Assembly: GCF_040907265.1 (NCBI RefSeq)
Contig: NZ_JBFOHP010000002.1
Location: 7,750,001-7,814,000 of the forward strand
Length of the DNA: 64,000 bases
Reading direction: 5' to 3'
DNA from: Streptomyces sclerotialus
GTDB taxonomy: Bacteria; Actinomycetota; Actinomycetes; Streptomycetales; Streptomycetaceae
Notes under the pieces: model-generated
Told to the model about the DNA's origin: nothing
The model's database searches: none
Seen by the model: only the letters and a program-made list of their open reading frames with translations
Program-made: the position numbers and the translations under genes
Part shown: positions 1-8,549 of the stretch, one piece after another
How the letters are laid out: the number at the start of each line of letters is the position of its first letter
Numbering within the stretch: the stretch's first letter is position 1

Positions 1-331
1 GCACCATCGCGTCGGCGCGCCGCCCGCCCAGCGCCGCGAACCGCTCCTCGGCCGCCACCAGCAGTGCACGCCCGATGCCCTGCCGGCGCCGCTCCGGGTG
101 CACCGCGAGCCGGTACAGGTGACAGCGCCAGCCGTCGAAACCGGCGATCACCGTGCCGACCAGTTCGCCGTCCCGCTCGGCCAGCAGCAGCGCCTCGGGG
201 TCGCGGTCGACCAGCCGGGCCACGCCGTTCCGGTCGTCGCTGATGCTGGTGCCCTCGGCGGCCAGCTTCCAGAAGGCCAGTACGGCATCGAGCTCGGCGG
301 GGAGTGCGGCACGGATACGAAGATCATTCAT
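1..331 (-). CDS. GNAT family N-acetyltransferase (3' end cut by window edge)
   Basis: Reverse-strand gene starting at ATG 331 and running off the left edge, so about 110 N-terminal residues are visible. The fold is that of GCN5-related acetyltransferases, which move acetyl from acetyl-CoA to an amine. The key sign is the acetyl-CoA loop with the run RRRQGIGRALL (R/Q-x-x-G-x-G/A) at about residues 87-97, preceded by a beta strand LYRLAVHPE. The start region reads MNDLRIRAALPAELDAVLAF, a usual GNAT N-terminus. Substrate cannot be told. It lies 77 bp downstream of the peptidoglycan-hydrolase gene on the same strand and could be co-transcribed with it. Confidence 0.8.
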   Translation of the reverse strand, partial: MNDLRIRAALPAELDAVLAFWKLAAEGTSISDDRNGVARLVDRDPEALLLAERDGELVGTVIAGFDGWRCHLYRLAVHPERRRQGIGRALLVAAEERFAALGGRRADAMV

Positions 332-408
332 GCCCGCATCCCACCACCGGACACCGCCCGGGGGCCACAGGATTCCACCGGTCGGGACGGCGTCCGGGGC
401 CGGCGGCG

Positions 409-1167
409 TCAGAAATTTCCCGGAGACTTCCTGGGGTTGGCCTGCCGTACCTTCGCGGCGAGGTCGTGGCCGTCCCGCGCCACCTTGTACCGCGCCATGA
501 TGTAGTTGCTCGCTGCGGCCGCCGAGGACACCGGATCGTAGATCTTCCGGCTGGTCCCCGCGGCGTGGTAGCGGGCGAAGGTCTGCGGGACGGTCTGGAC
601 CATGCCCCGCGAACACATGCCCTTGAAGCCGTCCGGCGCGTTGCGTCCGCCGAACAGTTCGGGCACGTTCCTGGCATTGCTGTCGGTGGTGTTCACCTGC
701 CGCCCCGGCGCGTTGTAGGAGCTCTCGCGCGAGGCGATCGTCAGCAGGCCCGGCAGCCAGTACCGATCGGGCAGGCCCATGATGCGCAACGCCTTGCGGA
801 TGTGCTGCTCGCACGCGGCGCGGCCCGAGGCCCAGCTGCCGCGCCCGGAGAAGTCGATCCGGTCGGTGCTGATCTGCTCGATGCTGTCCTCGGCGAACCT
901 GCCGCGTATCTCGATTCCGTGCTTCTTGGCCAGCTCGGTCAGGGAGTGTTTTCCGGGAATCCCGTCCGCGTCCGCCCCGGAGAATCCCAGCCGCCGCTGC
1001 CAGCGGCCGTACGCTTTCTTTGTCCGTCCGCCCCAGAAAGCGCCGCGCTCGGCGCCGAGATCGGCGTCCGGGAATTCCTTCAGTAAACAGTCCTGTACGA
1101 CGCGCACGCTGTCCGGAATATCGCGTGACTCGGTCTGTCCGACGCGGGCCCAGATCCATGTGGCCAC
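409..1167 (-). CDS. Peptidoglycan-binding / lytic-transglycosylase-like protein
   Basis: 252 aa, GTG start. Residues about 15-85 look like a peptidoglycan-binding helical domain (repeated VRVVQDCLL / YGRWQRRLGFSGADADGIPG pattern). Residues about 115-250 resemble a soluble lytic transglycosylase/lysozyme fold: the candidate catalytic Glu is E148 in SRESSYN, followed by RGMVQTVPQTFARYH and a C-terminal helix YDPVSSAAAASNYIMARY. No signal peptide is visible, so release from the cell needs another route or lysis. It starts 16 nt after the stop of the amidase-like gene on the same strand, so the two form an operon. The pairing resembles endolysin cassettes, but no phage structural genes are present. 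Exact bond specificity is inference. Confidence 0.7.
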   Translation of the reverse strand: MATWIWARVGQTESRDIPDSVRVVQDCLLKEFPDADLGAERGAFWGGRTKKAYGRWQRRLGFSGADADGIPGKHSLTELAKKHGIEIRGRFAEDSIEQISTDRIDFSGRGSWASGRAACEQHIRKALRIMGLPDRYWLPGLLTIASRESSYNAPGRQVNTTDSNARNVPELFGGRNAPDGFKGMCSRGMVQTVPQTFARYHAAGTSRKIYDPVSSAAAASNYIMARYKVARDGHDLAAKVRQANPRKSPGNF

Positions 1168-1183
1168 GATGTGCTCCGAGGGG

Positions 1184-1819
1184 TCAGGTGGTGATTCCGG
1201 CCTTCTTCCGGGCTATTTCCAGGATGCGCCGGAAGTCCAGCGATCCCGGATCGCCGTGGTCGTTCTCCGGCACGTGCTGATGGCCGCAGATGCCCCGGAA
1301 ATCGTTCCATTGCGAAGCCGTCATACGGCTTCTGGTGGTTCCGTAGGAATGCGGGTAGGGCTTCCAGGAGGACGGCCCCGTCAAGGGCACCCCGTGTTCC
1401 CGGTGGGCCCACAGGAGCAGGCCCGCCAGGCCTTCGAGCGCCCAGCCGGGCGCCTGCGGCCAGTAGACGTGTGCACGGCCCGCCTTGGTCCACCTGTCGT
1501 GTGCCGCGGGGTCGCAGGTGCCCACCAGTTCCACCTGCGTGACGTTGAGGGTGTTCGTCTGTACGCCGCCGGGCTTGTTGGTGAGGGCCCGGCTGGAGCG
1601 GTCGAAGTCGAAGTGCTGGTAAGCGACGATCTGTTTGCGCTGCAGATCCGGCAGAAGGGTAAAATTCGGGGCCTGTGATCCGCCGGCGTAGGAAGGCACC
1701 GAAGTGCCTTCTGTGGTGTGCAGAACGATCGTATTGACCTCCTGGTCATTTCCTGGGAATTTGTTCTGGAACCAGTACCTGGTGGACGCACCGGGATAGC
1801 GTTGCGGACCCTTCGCCAT
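1184..1819 (-). CDS. N-acetylmuramoyl-L-alanine amidase-like (PGRP fold) protein
   Basis: 211 aa, ATG start preceded by a GGAG box. The sequence fits an amidase_2/PGRP domain that cuts the lactyl-amide bond of peptidoglycan: strand VNTIVLHTTEG with candidate zinc ligand H34, a second region IVAYQHFDFDRSSRA (H69), and a C-terminal GICGHQHVPENDHGDPG segment that carries the usual third ligand and the N-D-H-x-D-P-G signature. No signal peptide or membrane segment is seen. It is the first gene of a two-gene unit with the transglycosylase-like gene 16 nt downstream. Likely a wall-lysis or sporulation/phage-derived hydrolase; the substrate has not been shown. Confidence 0.75.
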   Translation of the reverse strand: MAKGPQRYPGASTRYWFQNKFPGNDQEVNTIVLHTTEGTSVPSYAGGSQAPNFTLLPDLQRKQIVAYQHFDFDRSSRALTNKPGGVQTNTLNVTQVELVGTCDPAAHDRWTKAGRAHVYWPQAPGWALEGLAGLLLWAHREHGVPLTGPSSWKPYPHSYGTTRSRMTASQWNDFRGICGHQHVPENDHGDPGSLDFRRILEIARKKAGITT

Positions 1820-2090
1820 GGCTTCTCCTCGGAGGCGGTTTTTCGCCGATCCTCCTGCGCACGCGAAAGGGTGTCCAACCTTTCCGTCGGCCGCCGCCGC
1901 CCGGGCGCCGGGCCGTCACCACCGAAAGCGGTGGTAACGGCCGGACCGCCGCCCCGCCGGGGGGAGGCGGAAACACCCTGTTCGCCGGGCGGCATCCGGC
2001 CACTCTTCGCGGTGGCGGCCGGACGTGTCCCGGACGGCTCGCTCCAGCACTCGTGCGGTGTTCCCTACGGCGGAGCGCGGCACCGCGTCC

Positions 2091-2981
2091 TCAGCTGCCC
2101 CGCAGCTCCTCGATGACCGGCGCGAACGTCTCCAGGGCCGCGTCCAGGACCGTGATGTAGGAGAAGCCGTACCGCTCCCGGCGCTCGCGGAGCTGGTCGG
2201 CGATCTGCCGCACCGTGCCGAACAGCAGCGTCGGCGCGTCCAGCAGCTGATCCACGTCCAGACCGAGGCCGTACGCGGCGAACTCACGGGCCGCGGCGCG
2301 GCGGTCGTTGGTGATCACCACGCGCTGTACCAGCATGTTCAGCTCGGCCGGTGCCGCACGGCCCGCCGCCGCCTCCTGGTACGTGGCGACCGTCGCGTCC
2401 AGGTCCTCGGCGGAGGCCAGCTCCAGCGTGCCCTCCGGCTTGCCGGGCGCCTGGCGGCCGCCCTGGAACGCCGCGATGTCCGCGTGCTTCGCCGTCAGCC
2501 GCATCATCCGCGGACCGTTGCCGCCGATCAGCAGCGGCGGGCGCGGCGTCTGCACGGCGTGCGGCACGTGCTCCGGGTCGCCCAGCAGCCGGTCCAGTGT
2601 CCCGATCGTGCGGCTCAGCTGGTCGACCCGCTGCCCCGGGCTGCCCCAGGGGATCGCGGCCGACTCGTGCTCGGCCTTCACGTACCCGGTACCCAGGCCG
2701 AGTTCGAGGCGGCCGCCCGTGAGTGCGTCGGTGGTCGCCACCTCGCGGGCCAGCAGCGCCGGATTCCAGAAGCCGGTGTTCAGTACGAAGGTGCCCACCC
2801 GCGGCCGCTCGGTGGCCTCGGCCGCCGCCACGAGCGCGGGGAACGGCGCCGGCATGCCCAGATGGTCCGGTACCAGCAGCACGTCGTAGCCGATCGACTC
2901 GGCCTGCCGGCACCTCTTCCGCCACTCGTCGGCGGAGGCGATCGCAAGCGTGTTGACGCCGAAGCGGAACGGACGGGTCAT
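2091..2981 (-). CDS. LLM-class F420-dependent oxidoreductase
   Basis: 296 aa. Luciferase-like monooxygenase TIM barrel of the F420-dependent branch: N-terminal RFGVNTLA, LLVPDHLGMPAPFPAL, VGTFVLNTGFWNPALLAREVATTDALTGGR and GLGTGYVKAEHE, which is the typical order of this subfamily, and PPLLIGGNGPRMMRL near residue 150. Length is normal (about 290-330). The usual role is hydride transfer from F420H2, or FMNH2, to an unknown substrate. It stands alone between the hydrolase pair and the aldehyde dehydrogenase remnant, so context gives no substrate. Confidence 0.85.
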   Translation of the reverse strand: MTRPFRFGVNTLAIASADEWRKRCRQAESIGYDVLLVPDHLGMPAPFPALVAAAEATERPRVGTFVLNTGFWNPALLAREVATTDALTGGRLELGLGTGYVKAEHESAAIPWGSPGQRVDQLSRTIGTLDRLLGDPEHVPHAVQTPRPPLLIGGNGPRMMRLTAKHADIAAFQGGRQAPGKPEGTLELASAEDLDATVATYQEAAAGRAAPAELNMLVQRVVITNDRRAAAREFAAYGLGLDVDQLLDAPTLLFGTVRQIADQLRERRERYGFSYITVLDAALETFAPVIEELRGS

Positions 2982-3236
2982 CGGACCTCCTGTGGTCTTC
3001 TGTTGTCAGCGGGCCGCGCGCACCCGCCGCCGCGAGCCGCGCACCTGCCCGAGGGGGACGCGCTCCGCAATCGTGGTGCCGCGCCCGCCCGTCGTCACAG
3101 TGCCAGACAGGGCAGCGCTGTCGGGGCCGTTCACCATTCCCGGCCGGTGCCCGTACGTTCACCGGGACAGCCTGACGGCACCTGCAACCGGGCACGTCAC
3201 AGCAGCCTCCGCAGATGTCCGGCGAAGGGACGGGGC

Positions 3237-3790
3237 ATGACACACTCTTCCGTTGACAACCCCGTGGCAGCACACCACCTGCGCAATTCCATCGACGGCC
3301 GGTGGAGCCGGCCGAATCCGGGTGGACCAGGACCCACCTCAACCCGGCCGACCTGACCGACCGGATCGGGGAGTTCACCGAGTCCGGCGGCGACGACGCG
3401 GACCGTGCGGTGGACGCCGCGGCGGCGGCGCTCCCCGTAGGCACCGCCATCCACGCCGCGGCCGCCCACCGGCTGCTGCGCACCAGCTCGAACTGGGCGG
3501 CAGGAACGCCGTGATCGTACTGGCGGACGTCGACCTGGACGGGGCGGTCGACGCCGTCGTGCACGGCGCTTTCGGGCAGGCGGGACAGCGGCGCAGTGCC
3601 ACCAGCCGGGCCCTCGCCGACGTGCGCGTGCGGGACGCCTTCCTCGACCGGCTGGTCGGCCGGGTCGCGGACATGAAGGTCGGGCCCGGCGACGACCCCG
3701 CCTCGCAGACCTGCCCGGTGGTCGACACGGCCCGCATCGCCAACTCCGTGAAGTACGGCAAGTCCGGCACGATCCTCACCGCCTCCCGGT
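3237..3790 (+). pseudogene. Aldehyde dehydrogenase remnant (frameshifts, internal deletion, catalytic Cys lost)
   Basis: A start-like ATG at 3237 with a GAAGGGA box opens the N-terminus AHHLRNSIDGRW of an NAD(P)-dependent aldehyde dehydrogenase. The frame shifts near 3300 into VEPAESGWTRTHLNPADLTD and continues to about 3450. About 150-200 residues are then missing. Homology resumes in a third frame at about 3490 with QLELGGRNAVIVLADVDLDG and ends near 3770. In the active-site stretch GQAGQR-x-SATSR the expected catalytic Cys is Arg (codon CGC, one base from TGC). Two frameshifts, a large deletion and the lost nucleophile show the gene is dead. It is closest in look to alpha-ketoglutarate-semialdehyde-type dehydrogenases, which is inference. 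Confidence 0.8.
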
Positions 3791-3830
3791 CCCGCGCCTT
3801 GGCGTCGAGGGAGCCGACGGCAGGAGAAAG

Positions 3831-3860
3831 CCCCGGCCGGTCGGGGGAGGCCGGCCGGGG
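3831..3860. terminator. Inverted repeat, terminator-like
   Basis: Perfect 10-bp arms CCCCGGCCGG (3831-3840) and CCGGCCGGGG (3851-3860) around a 10-nt loop, downstream of the aldehyde dehydrogenase remnant. No T-run follows, which is common for Streptomyces terminators. Confidence 0.5.
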
Positions 3861-4047
3861 CGGTCCGGGTGGGCTGCTGGTGGCGGTCGCCTCTCGGCGA
3901 AAGGCTCCGTGGGGCTTCAGCCGAACGATCTTCCCCACGGGCAATAGGTGAGGCCCGGGGACACTGTCCCACCAGCAGCCGCACGTATGTCAGCAAACCG
4001 GGTGGGTCGGGCATTCCATGGCGAAAGGGTGATCTGGCTCACGTGTC

Positions 4048-4249
4048 TCAGTGGGCCGCCACGGTCTCCGCCGCGAGGCCGAAGGGCGGCGTCATACCGG
4101 CCCCGCCGACGCCGTTGACCGCCGTGACGCCGGGCTCCGGGTCGGCCACGAGCTCCGTACGGCCGTCCCGCAGGGAGGGGGAGAAGCCCCGACCAACGTT
4201 CGGTGATCCCGGCGTTCGGGAGGGGCGCGAAGCCGGCCGGATAGTCCAT
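4048..4249 (-). pseudogene. C-terminal remnant of a DAO-type FAD-dependent oxidoreductase
   Basis: Two reading frames on the minus strand carry the tail of a D-amino-acid-oxidase-like flavoenzyme: FAPLPNAGITERWSGLLPL in one frame (about 4190-4240), then LVADPEPGVTAVNGVGGAGM and FGLAAETVAAH in another, ending at 4048. That last block is the glycine-rich FAD-closing motif common to the family. The N-terminal two thirds, including the dinucleotide-binding site, is gone, and a frameshift separates the pieces. It lies next to an MFS fragment on the same strand. Confidence 0.65.
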
Positions 4250-4367
4250 GATCGAAGGCGGCGTTGCTGCTCAGACGCCCAGCCCCCGGCCGCGCTCCCG
4301 TGCCGCCGCGCCGGGAAGAAGCTGCCCATGTGCTTGCACAACGGTGCCCAGTCGGCGGAATGCGCCG

Positions 4368-4607
4368 GCCCCTGGCCACCATCGCGCCGCCGAACACCAC
4401 CCGTGGCCCGGAGTGGCCCGCCCACATGCCCCACAGGAACTGCCCGGCCGCGTACGCCGCGAGGTACACCGCGTCCAGCACGTCCAGCACGTCCAGCACC
4501 TGTTCGGTGAGCACTCCGTCTCCGTTGACCAGGGGGTCGTCCAGGATGCCGAGCTCGGCGAGGAAAACCACGTGGGTTTCCACGGCGGCGTCGCTCTTGG
4601 CGTTCAT
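4368..4607 (-). pseudogene. Fragment of an OPA/UhpC-like MFS transporter
   Basis: An 80-residue stretch contains AVYLAAYAAGQFLWGMWAG followed by HSGPRVV, the TM2/loop signature of organophosphate:Pi antiporter-type MFS carriers (usually AAYAxGQFxxGxxADRxGPR). There is no remaining protein: the other ten or so membrane segments are missing and the stretch runs out of homology at about 4368. The first 40 residues do not obviously match a transporter. Three tandem 9-bp units within it encode LDVLDVLDA. The neighbouring FAD-oxidoreductase remnant suggests a lost transport/oxidation operon. Confidence 0.5.
4473..4499 (+). repeat. Three tandem copies of a 9-bp unit
   Basis: GTCCAGCAC occurs three times head to tail inside the transporter remnant, in frame on the minus strand. 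It looks like slippage in a decaying gene. Confidence 0.8.
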
Positions 4608-4824
4608 GCGTGGTCGGCGGTGGCCACGAGCACGGCCGTCGGCGGCCGGTCGTGCCGCCCTGCCCCACCAGGGAACACCGGGGCGTTCGGGGCGTCCGGG
4701 GCGGAACCACCGGAATTCCTCTACCGCCCCTGGCCCGGGCGGCATGGCCGGTTCCTCCGTTGTGCGGTGCCGCCCGGTGATAGTGCGATCGTCCTGCCGG
4801 CCGTCTCCGCGAGGGGGAGTTGTG

Positions 4825-6051
4825 ATGAGCGACGAGAATTCCGGGAATCCGCCCGGCGGCGCCTCTGTGGGTGTCGTACTGGCCGGGGGCGGCGCCCGGG
4901 GCGCCTACGAGGCGGGAATGCTGGCGACGCTGCTGCCGAAACTCGCCGAATACCAGCAGCGGCCCGATGTGTTCGTCGGCACCAGTGCCGGAGCCCTCAA
5001 TGCGGTGCTCTTCGCCTCGCTCGCCCACCTGCCCGCGCAACAGGCCGCCGACGAGGCGCTCAAGGCCTGGCGCGGAATAACGAAGGACCAGGTCTTCACG
5101 GCTTTTCTGCCCAGGGCCGTACCGGTCGTCCTGCGGCAGTACCTCACCGGTCTCCTCAATCCGGCCGGCCCGCCGCTGTCCGGGCTCCTCGACACCGGCC
5201 CGCTGCGGGAGACCCTGCGCAAGAAGCTGGGCTGGCACCAGCTGCACAGCAACATGCTCAACGGCACGGTGCAGGCCGTGGCGGTGGCCACCACCGCCTG
5301 CCACAGCGGCCGGACCGAGATCTTCACCGAGGGGCCGCTGACCGCCGCGCTGCCCGAGAGCGATGCCGACCGGGCGGTGGACTACACCCGGACCGTCCTC
5401 AACGAGGAGCACGTACTGGCCTCCGCCGCGATCCCGGTGGCCTTCCCGCCCGTGCACATCGAAGGGGCCGACGGCTGGTACATGGACGGCGGGGTACGGC
5501 TCAACGCGCCCATCAAGCCGGCCATCTCGCTCGGCGTGCGCCGAGTGGTGATCATCGCCGCCACGCCGCTGCGGTACCTGCCCCGCACCCACGGGAGGGG
5601 CGAGTCGGCGCCGTCCGTCCTGGACGTCTTCGCGCAGGTCATGAACGGTGTGCTGGGCGACCGGATGATCGAGGACACCCGCACCCTCGGCAAGGTCGAC
5701 GAGCTGGTGAAATCCGGCGGCACGGGTGTCAGCCCGCGCGGCCGCCACTACGAGGTCGTCGAGTACCTCTTCGGCGGTCCGTCCCCCGGCCAGTCGGGGC
5801 AGCTCGGCGAGCGCGCGGCCTACGTCCTCGACACGTACTTCCGCGGCACCCGCCGGCTGACCAACCTCGACCTCACCCTGCTCGCCTTCCTCCTCGGGCC
5901 GGGACGCAGCAGGGGCGAACTGCTCAGCTACCTCCTCTTCGAGCCGGAATTCATCGACGAAGCCATCGAGCTGGGCCGCCGTGACGCACAGCTCGTCCTC
6001 GACGCCGCAGGCGACGACCCGGACAAGCTGTGGCGGAGCGACGCCTACTGA
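4825..6051 (+). CDS. Patatin-like phospholipase
   Basis: 408 aa from ATG 4825, which follows GGGGGAG by 6 nt; longer in-frame starts upstream lack homology. Patatin family lipid acyl hydrolase with a Ser-Asp dyad: oxyanion loop GGGARGAYEAG at 21-31, nucleophile S54 in VGTSAGALNAV, and catalytic D221 in the D-G-G motif of WYMDGGVRLNAP. No signal peptide is seen, so it probably acts in the cytosol or at the inner membrane face. The C-terminal part (about 300-408) is less conserved. It converges with the APC permease remnant, overlapping its stop by 7 bp. Substrate (phospholipid or neutral lipid) is unknown. Confidence 0.88.
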   Translation: MSDENSGNPPGGASVGVVLAGGGARGAYEAGMLATLLPKLAEYQQRPDVFVGTSAGALNAVLFASLAHLPAQQAADEALKAWRGITKDQVFTAFLPRAVPVVLRQYLTGLLNPAGPPLSGLLDTGPLRETLRKKLGWHQLHSNMLNGTVQAVAVATTACHSGRTEIFTEGPLTAALPESDADRAVDYTRTVLNEEHVLASAAIPVAFPPVHIEGADGWYMDGGVRLNAPIKPAISLGVRRVVIIAATPLRYLPRTHGRGESAPSVLDVFAQVMNGVLGDRMIEDTRTLGKVDELVKSGGTGVSPRGRHYEVVEYLFGGPSPGQSGQLGERAAYVLDTYFRGTRRLTNLDLTLLAFLLGPGRSRGELLSYLLFEPEFIDEAIELGRRDAQLVLDAAGDDPDKLWRSDAY

Positions 6052-7083
6052 CCCCTGCGCCGGCCCCGCAGACCGAGCCCGCCGACGACCAACAGCAACA
6101 CAACGGTGCCCAGGGTGAACGCCTCGAAGGTGAGGCGCGAGACGCCCCAGGCGTCCCGGAAGTCGTAGCCCAGGCCGAACAGCCGCTTCAGGGTGCCGGG
6201 GAACAGCGCCACCCAGGACCCCAGGACGATCCAGGCGTACACGACCGCCGCGTACGTCACGAACCCACGGCTGCCGAACGGCACACGGTACGGGCGCGGC
6301 ACCTCAGGGCGGTGGAGCCGCAGCCGGATCAGCGCCGGCACGATGACGAGGTACGACAGCAGCAGCGTCGTGATCGCGACCGTCAGCACGACGCCGAAGA
6401 CCGCCGCGGTGTCCCCGGCCGCCAGGTTCATCGCGGCCACCATGAAGAGCGTCGCGGTGATCCCGGAGAGCAGGTTCATCCGTACCGGAGTACCGAGCCG
6501 CGGGTGGAACGCGCCGAGGCCGCGGCTGAAGAACCGCCGTCGGCCGCCGTCATCGCCTGCATCCGGTCGCTGACGATCATCCATGCGCTGCCCTGGGTGA
6601 GCAGTGCGAAGACGAACAGCACGGCGGCCGTGGTCAGCAGCGGCCCGCTCCGGTCCCCGTACACGCCGAAGACCAGCCGGGCCGCGTCCATGAACCCGCC
6701 GATGCCGGTCACCTGCCCGGCCGGCGCCGCCGACAGGATCGCCAGCACCGGCAGGAGGTAGCAGCACGCGGCGATCAGCCCGGAGATCCCGATGGAGACC
6801 GGTACGTCCCGCTGCGGGTCGTGCATCTCGTCGCCCGCCGCGTTCGGCGCCTCGAATCCGACGTACGCGAAGGCAGCTTGAACGCGTAGTCCGCCACCGT
6901 CCCGGAGCCGAGCGGGAGGACGAAGCCGTCCCAGGACTCCGCCGCGATGAACACGAGCGAACCGCCGAGCCACACCGGATTGGTGACCCAGTAGAACAGC
7001 GTGGTGAGCGCCGCGGCGGTGCGCCCGAACGCCAGCTTCACCCAGACGTACGGCCCGCCCTCCTGAGGGAAGGCGGGGTGCAC
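6045..7083 (-). pseudogene. APC-family amino acid permease remnant in three frames
   Basis: On the minus strand three frames make up one broken APC permease. The first holds FPQEGGPYVWVKLAFGR and YWVTNPVWLGGSLVF (about 7083-6885). It jumps at about 6880 to the second, AFAYVGFEAPNAAGDEM and ILSAAPAGQVTGIGGFMDA, with roughly 60-70 residues missing at the jump. The third, after a frameshift near 6530, holds RMNLLSGITATLFMVAAM through the stop at 6045. The N-terminal 60-80 residues including TM1 are absent at 7083, where the sequence changes to a regulator gene on the other strand. It cannot make a working carrier. Preserved pieces resemble glutamate/GABA-type APC permeases. Confidence 0.8.
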
Positions 7084-7378
7084 AAGCTGCTGTACGAACT
7101 GCACGGCCTCGCCGACCGCAGCCGGCCGCACGCCACCCCTGATGGCGTCGCTGTACGCGCGCGAGGTCGCGCTCTACACGACCGCGCTCGAACTCGGCGT
7201 CGCATCAGGGGACTTCGAGCTCACCGGAACGCCCGCCGAGGTCGCACGCGACCTGGTCGCGCTGGAGGACGGGTACGGCCTGCACCTCTTCAGCCGCAAC
7301 CCGGCGGTGGACCACGCCACGGCGTACGACGCGGTCCTCCGCTTCGCCCGTACGGTCACGGGGTGCGCGCGGCTGTGA
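7082..7378 (+). pseudogene. TetR-family regulator, C-terminal fragment only
   Basis: Plus-strand homology begins abruptly at about 7084 with LLYELHGLADRS, the middle of a TetR ligand-binding domain. It shifts frame near 7130 and continues as MASLYAREVALYTTALELG, DLVALEDGYGLHLFSRNP and FARTVTG to the stop at 7378. The whole DNA-binding N-terminus is missing. The last 23 bp overlap the end of the converging M20 gene. The fragment abuts the truncated 5' end of the divergent APC permease, so both lost their starts in one event. Confidence 0.75.
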
Positions 7379-8549
7379 GCCGCTCCCGCTGCCGGGGGTC
7401 CGACGCCGGCGACACCGCCGTCAGCGCCAGCGCCGTCGCACCGTCCAGCACGGCGCGGTCGGCCTCCGGCGTGACGCAGTGCGCCGCGAACTCCTTCTGG
7501 TGGTTGACTGCGGGCAGCGACCCGATGCCGAGGTACGGATGGATCGCCGGCAGCACCCGCGAGACATTGCCCATGTCGGTCGAGGCCTGGTTCATCCGCG
7601 CCTCGGGCGCGGACGGCGGTGTGAACGTCCGCCCGACCGCCTCCGCGTGCGCCCGGTACAGCCCCAGCATCTCCGTGTCCGTACGGAACTCCGCGTACGG
7701 CGGGCTCTCGTGCGTCACCGACAGCTCGCACCCGGCCGCCAGCGCGCCCGCCTCGAAGCACCGCTCGACGCGCGGCCGCACGGCGGCCAGCTCCTCCAGC
7801 GAACCGGCCCGGACGTACCACCGCCCGGTGGTGTGCTCGGGGATCGCGTTGGGCGCCTCGCCGCCGCGGGTGAGCATCCCGTGCACCCGCACGGAGTGGG
7901 GGAGCTGCTGGCGCAGCAGGCCGATCGCCACCTGCGCGACGGTGAACGCGTCCGCGGCGTTGCGCCCCTGCTCCGGATAGGCGGCGGCGTGTGCGGCCCG
8001 GCCCTCGTAGTCGATCCGCAGATGCGCCACCGCGTACGGCTCCGCCTCCGCCACGTCCACCGGGCCCGGGTGCACCATCATCGCCGCGTGCATCCCGTCG
8101 AAGGCGCCGCGCTCCAGCATCAGGATCTTCCCGCCGCCGCCCTCCTCGGCCGGCGTGCCCAGCACCGTCACGGTCAGCCCGAGATCGTCGGCGACCCGGG
8201 CCAGCCCGGCCGCGGCGCCCACCGCCGAGGCCGCGATGACGTTGTGCCCGCAGGCGTGCCCCAGGCCCGGCAGCGCGTCGTACTCCGCACAGAGCGCCAG
8301 GTGCAGCGGTCCCGAGCCGGTCGTCGCGGCGAACGCGGTCGGCAGGCCGCAGATTCCGGGCGTCACCCGGTAGCCCAGGCCGGAGAGGGCCGAAGCGGTC
8401 CAGTCGGCGGCCCGCTCCTCCTCCCAGGCGACCTCGGGGTGGGCGTGGATGCGGTGGCTCAGGGCCAGCAGGCCATCGGCGGAGGCGGCGACGGCTTCGC
8501 GCACGGCGGTGTGGGCGGCGGTGTGGGCGGCGACCTCCGTGCCGCTCAC
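7356..8549 (-). CDS. M20-family amidohydrolase (AbgB/carboxypeptidase-like)
   Basis: 397 aa, GTG start. Zinc-dependent M20 peptidase/amidohydrolase that splits an amide bond of an N-acyl amino acid or dipeptide. Metal and catalytic residues are visible: D91 in LCAEYDALPGLGH, the HACGHN block (C100, H102), catalytic EE at 135-136 in GTPAEEGGGGK, and H160 in MMVHPGP. The dimerisation domain spans about 175-285. The E-Y-D-A-L and H-A-C-G-H-N pattern is that of the p-aminobenzoyl-glutamate hydrolase/aminoacylase branch. Its start overlaps the stop of the DUF1028 gene by 4 bp (GTGA), so the two are coupled. Confidence 0.88.
   Translation of the reverse strand: MSGTEVAAHTAAHTAVREAVAASADGLLALSHRIHAHPEVAWEEERAADWTASALSGLGYRVTPGICGLPTAFAATTGSGPLHLALCAEYDALPGLGHACGHNVIAASAVGAAAGLARVADDLGLTVTVLGTPAEEGGGGKILMLERGAFDGMHAAMMVHPGPVDVAEAEPYAVAHLRIDYEGRAAHAAAYPEQGRNAADAFTVAQVAIGLLRQQLPHSVRVHGMLTRGGEAPNAIPEHTTGRWYVRAGSLEELAAVRPRVERCFEAGALAAGCELSVTHESPPYAEFRTDTEMLGLYRAHAEAVGRTFTPPSAPEARMNQASTDMGNVSRVLPAIHPYLGIGSLPAVNHQKEFAAHCVTPEADRAVLDGATALALTAVSPASDPRQRERLTAARTP

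Noticed and set aside
409..1819. Prophage call for the wall-hydrolase pair
   Set aside because: No integrase, capsid, tail or attachment repeat within the window.
4473..4499. Three 9-bp repeats considered as a CRISPR or iteron array
   Set aside because: Units touch with no spacers and encode LDV repeats in a gene remnant.
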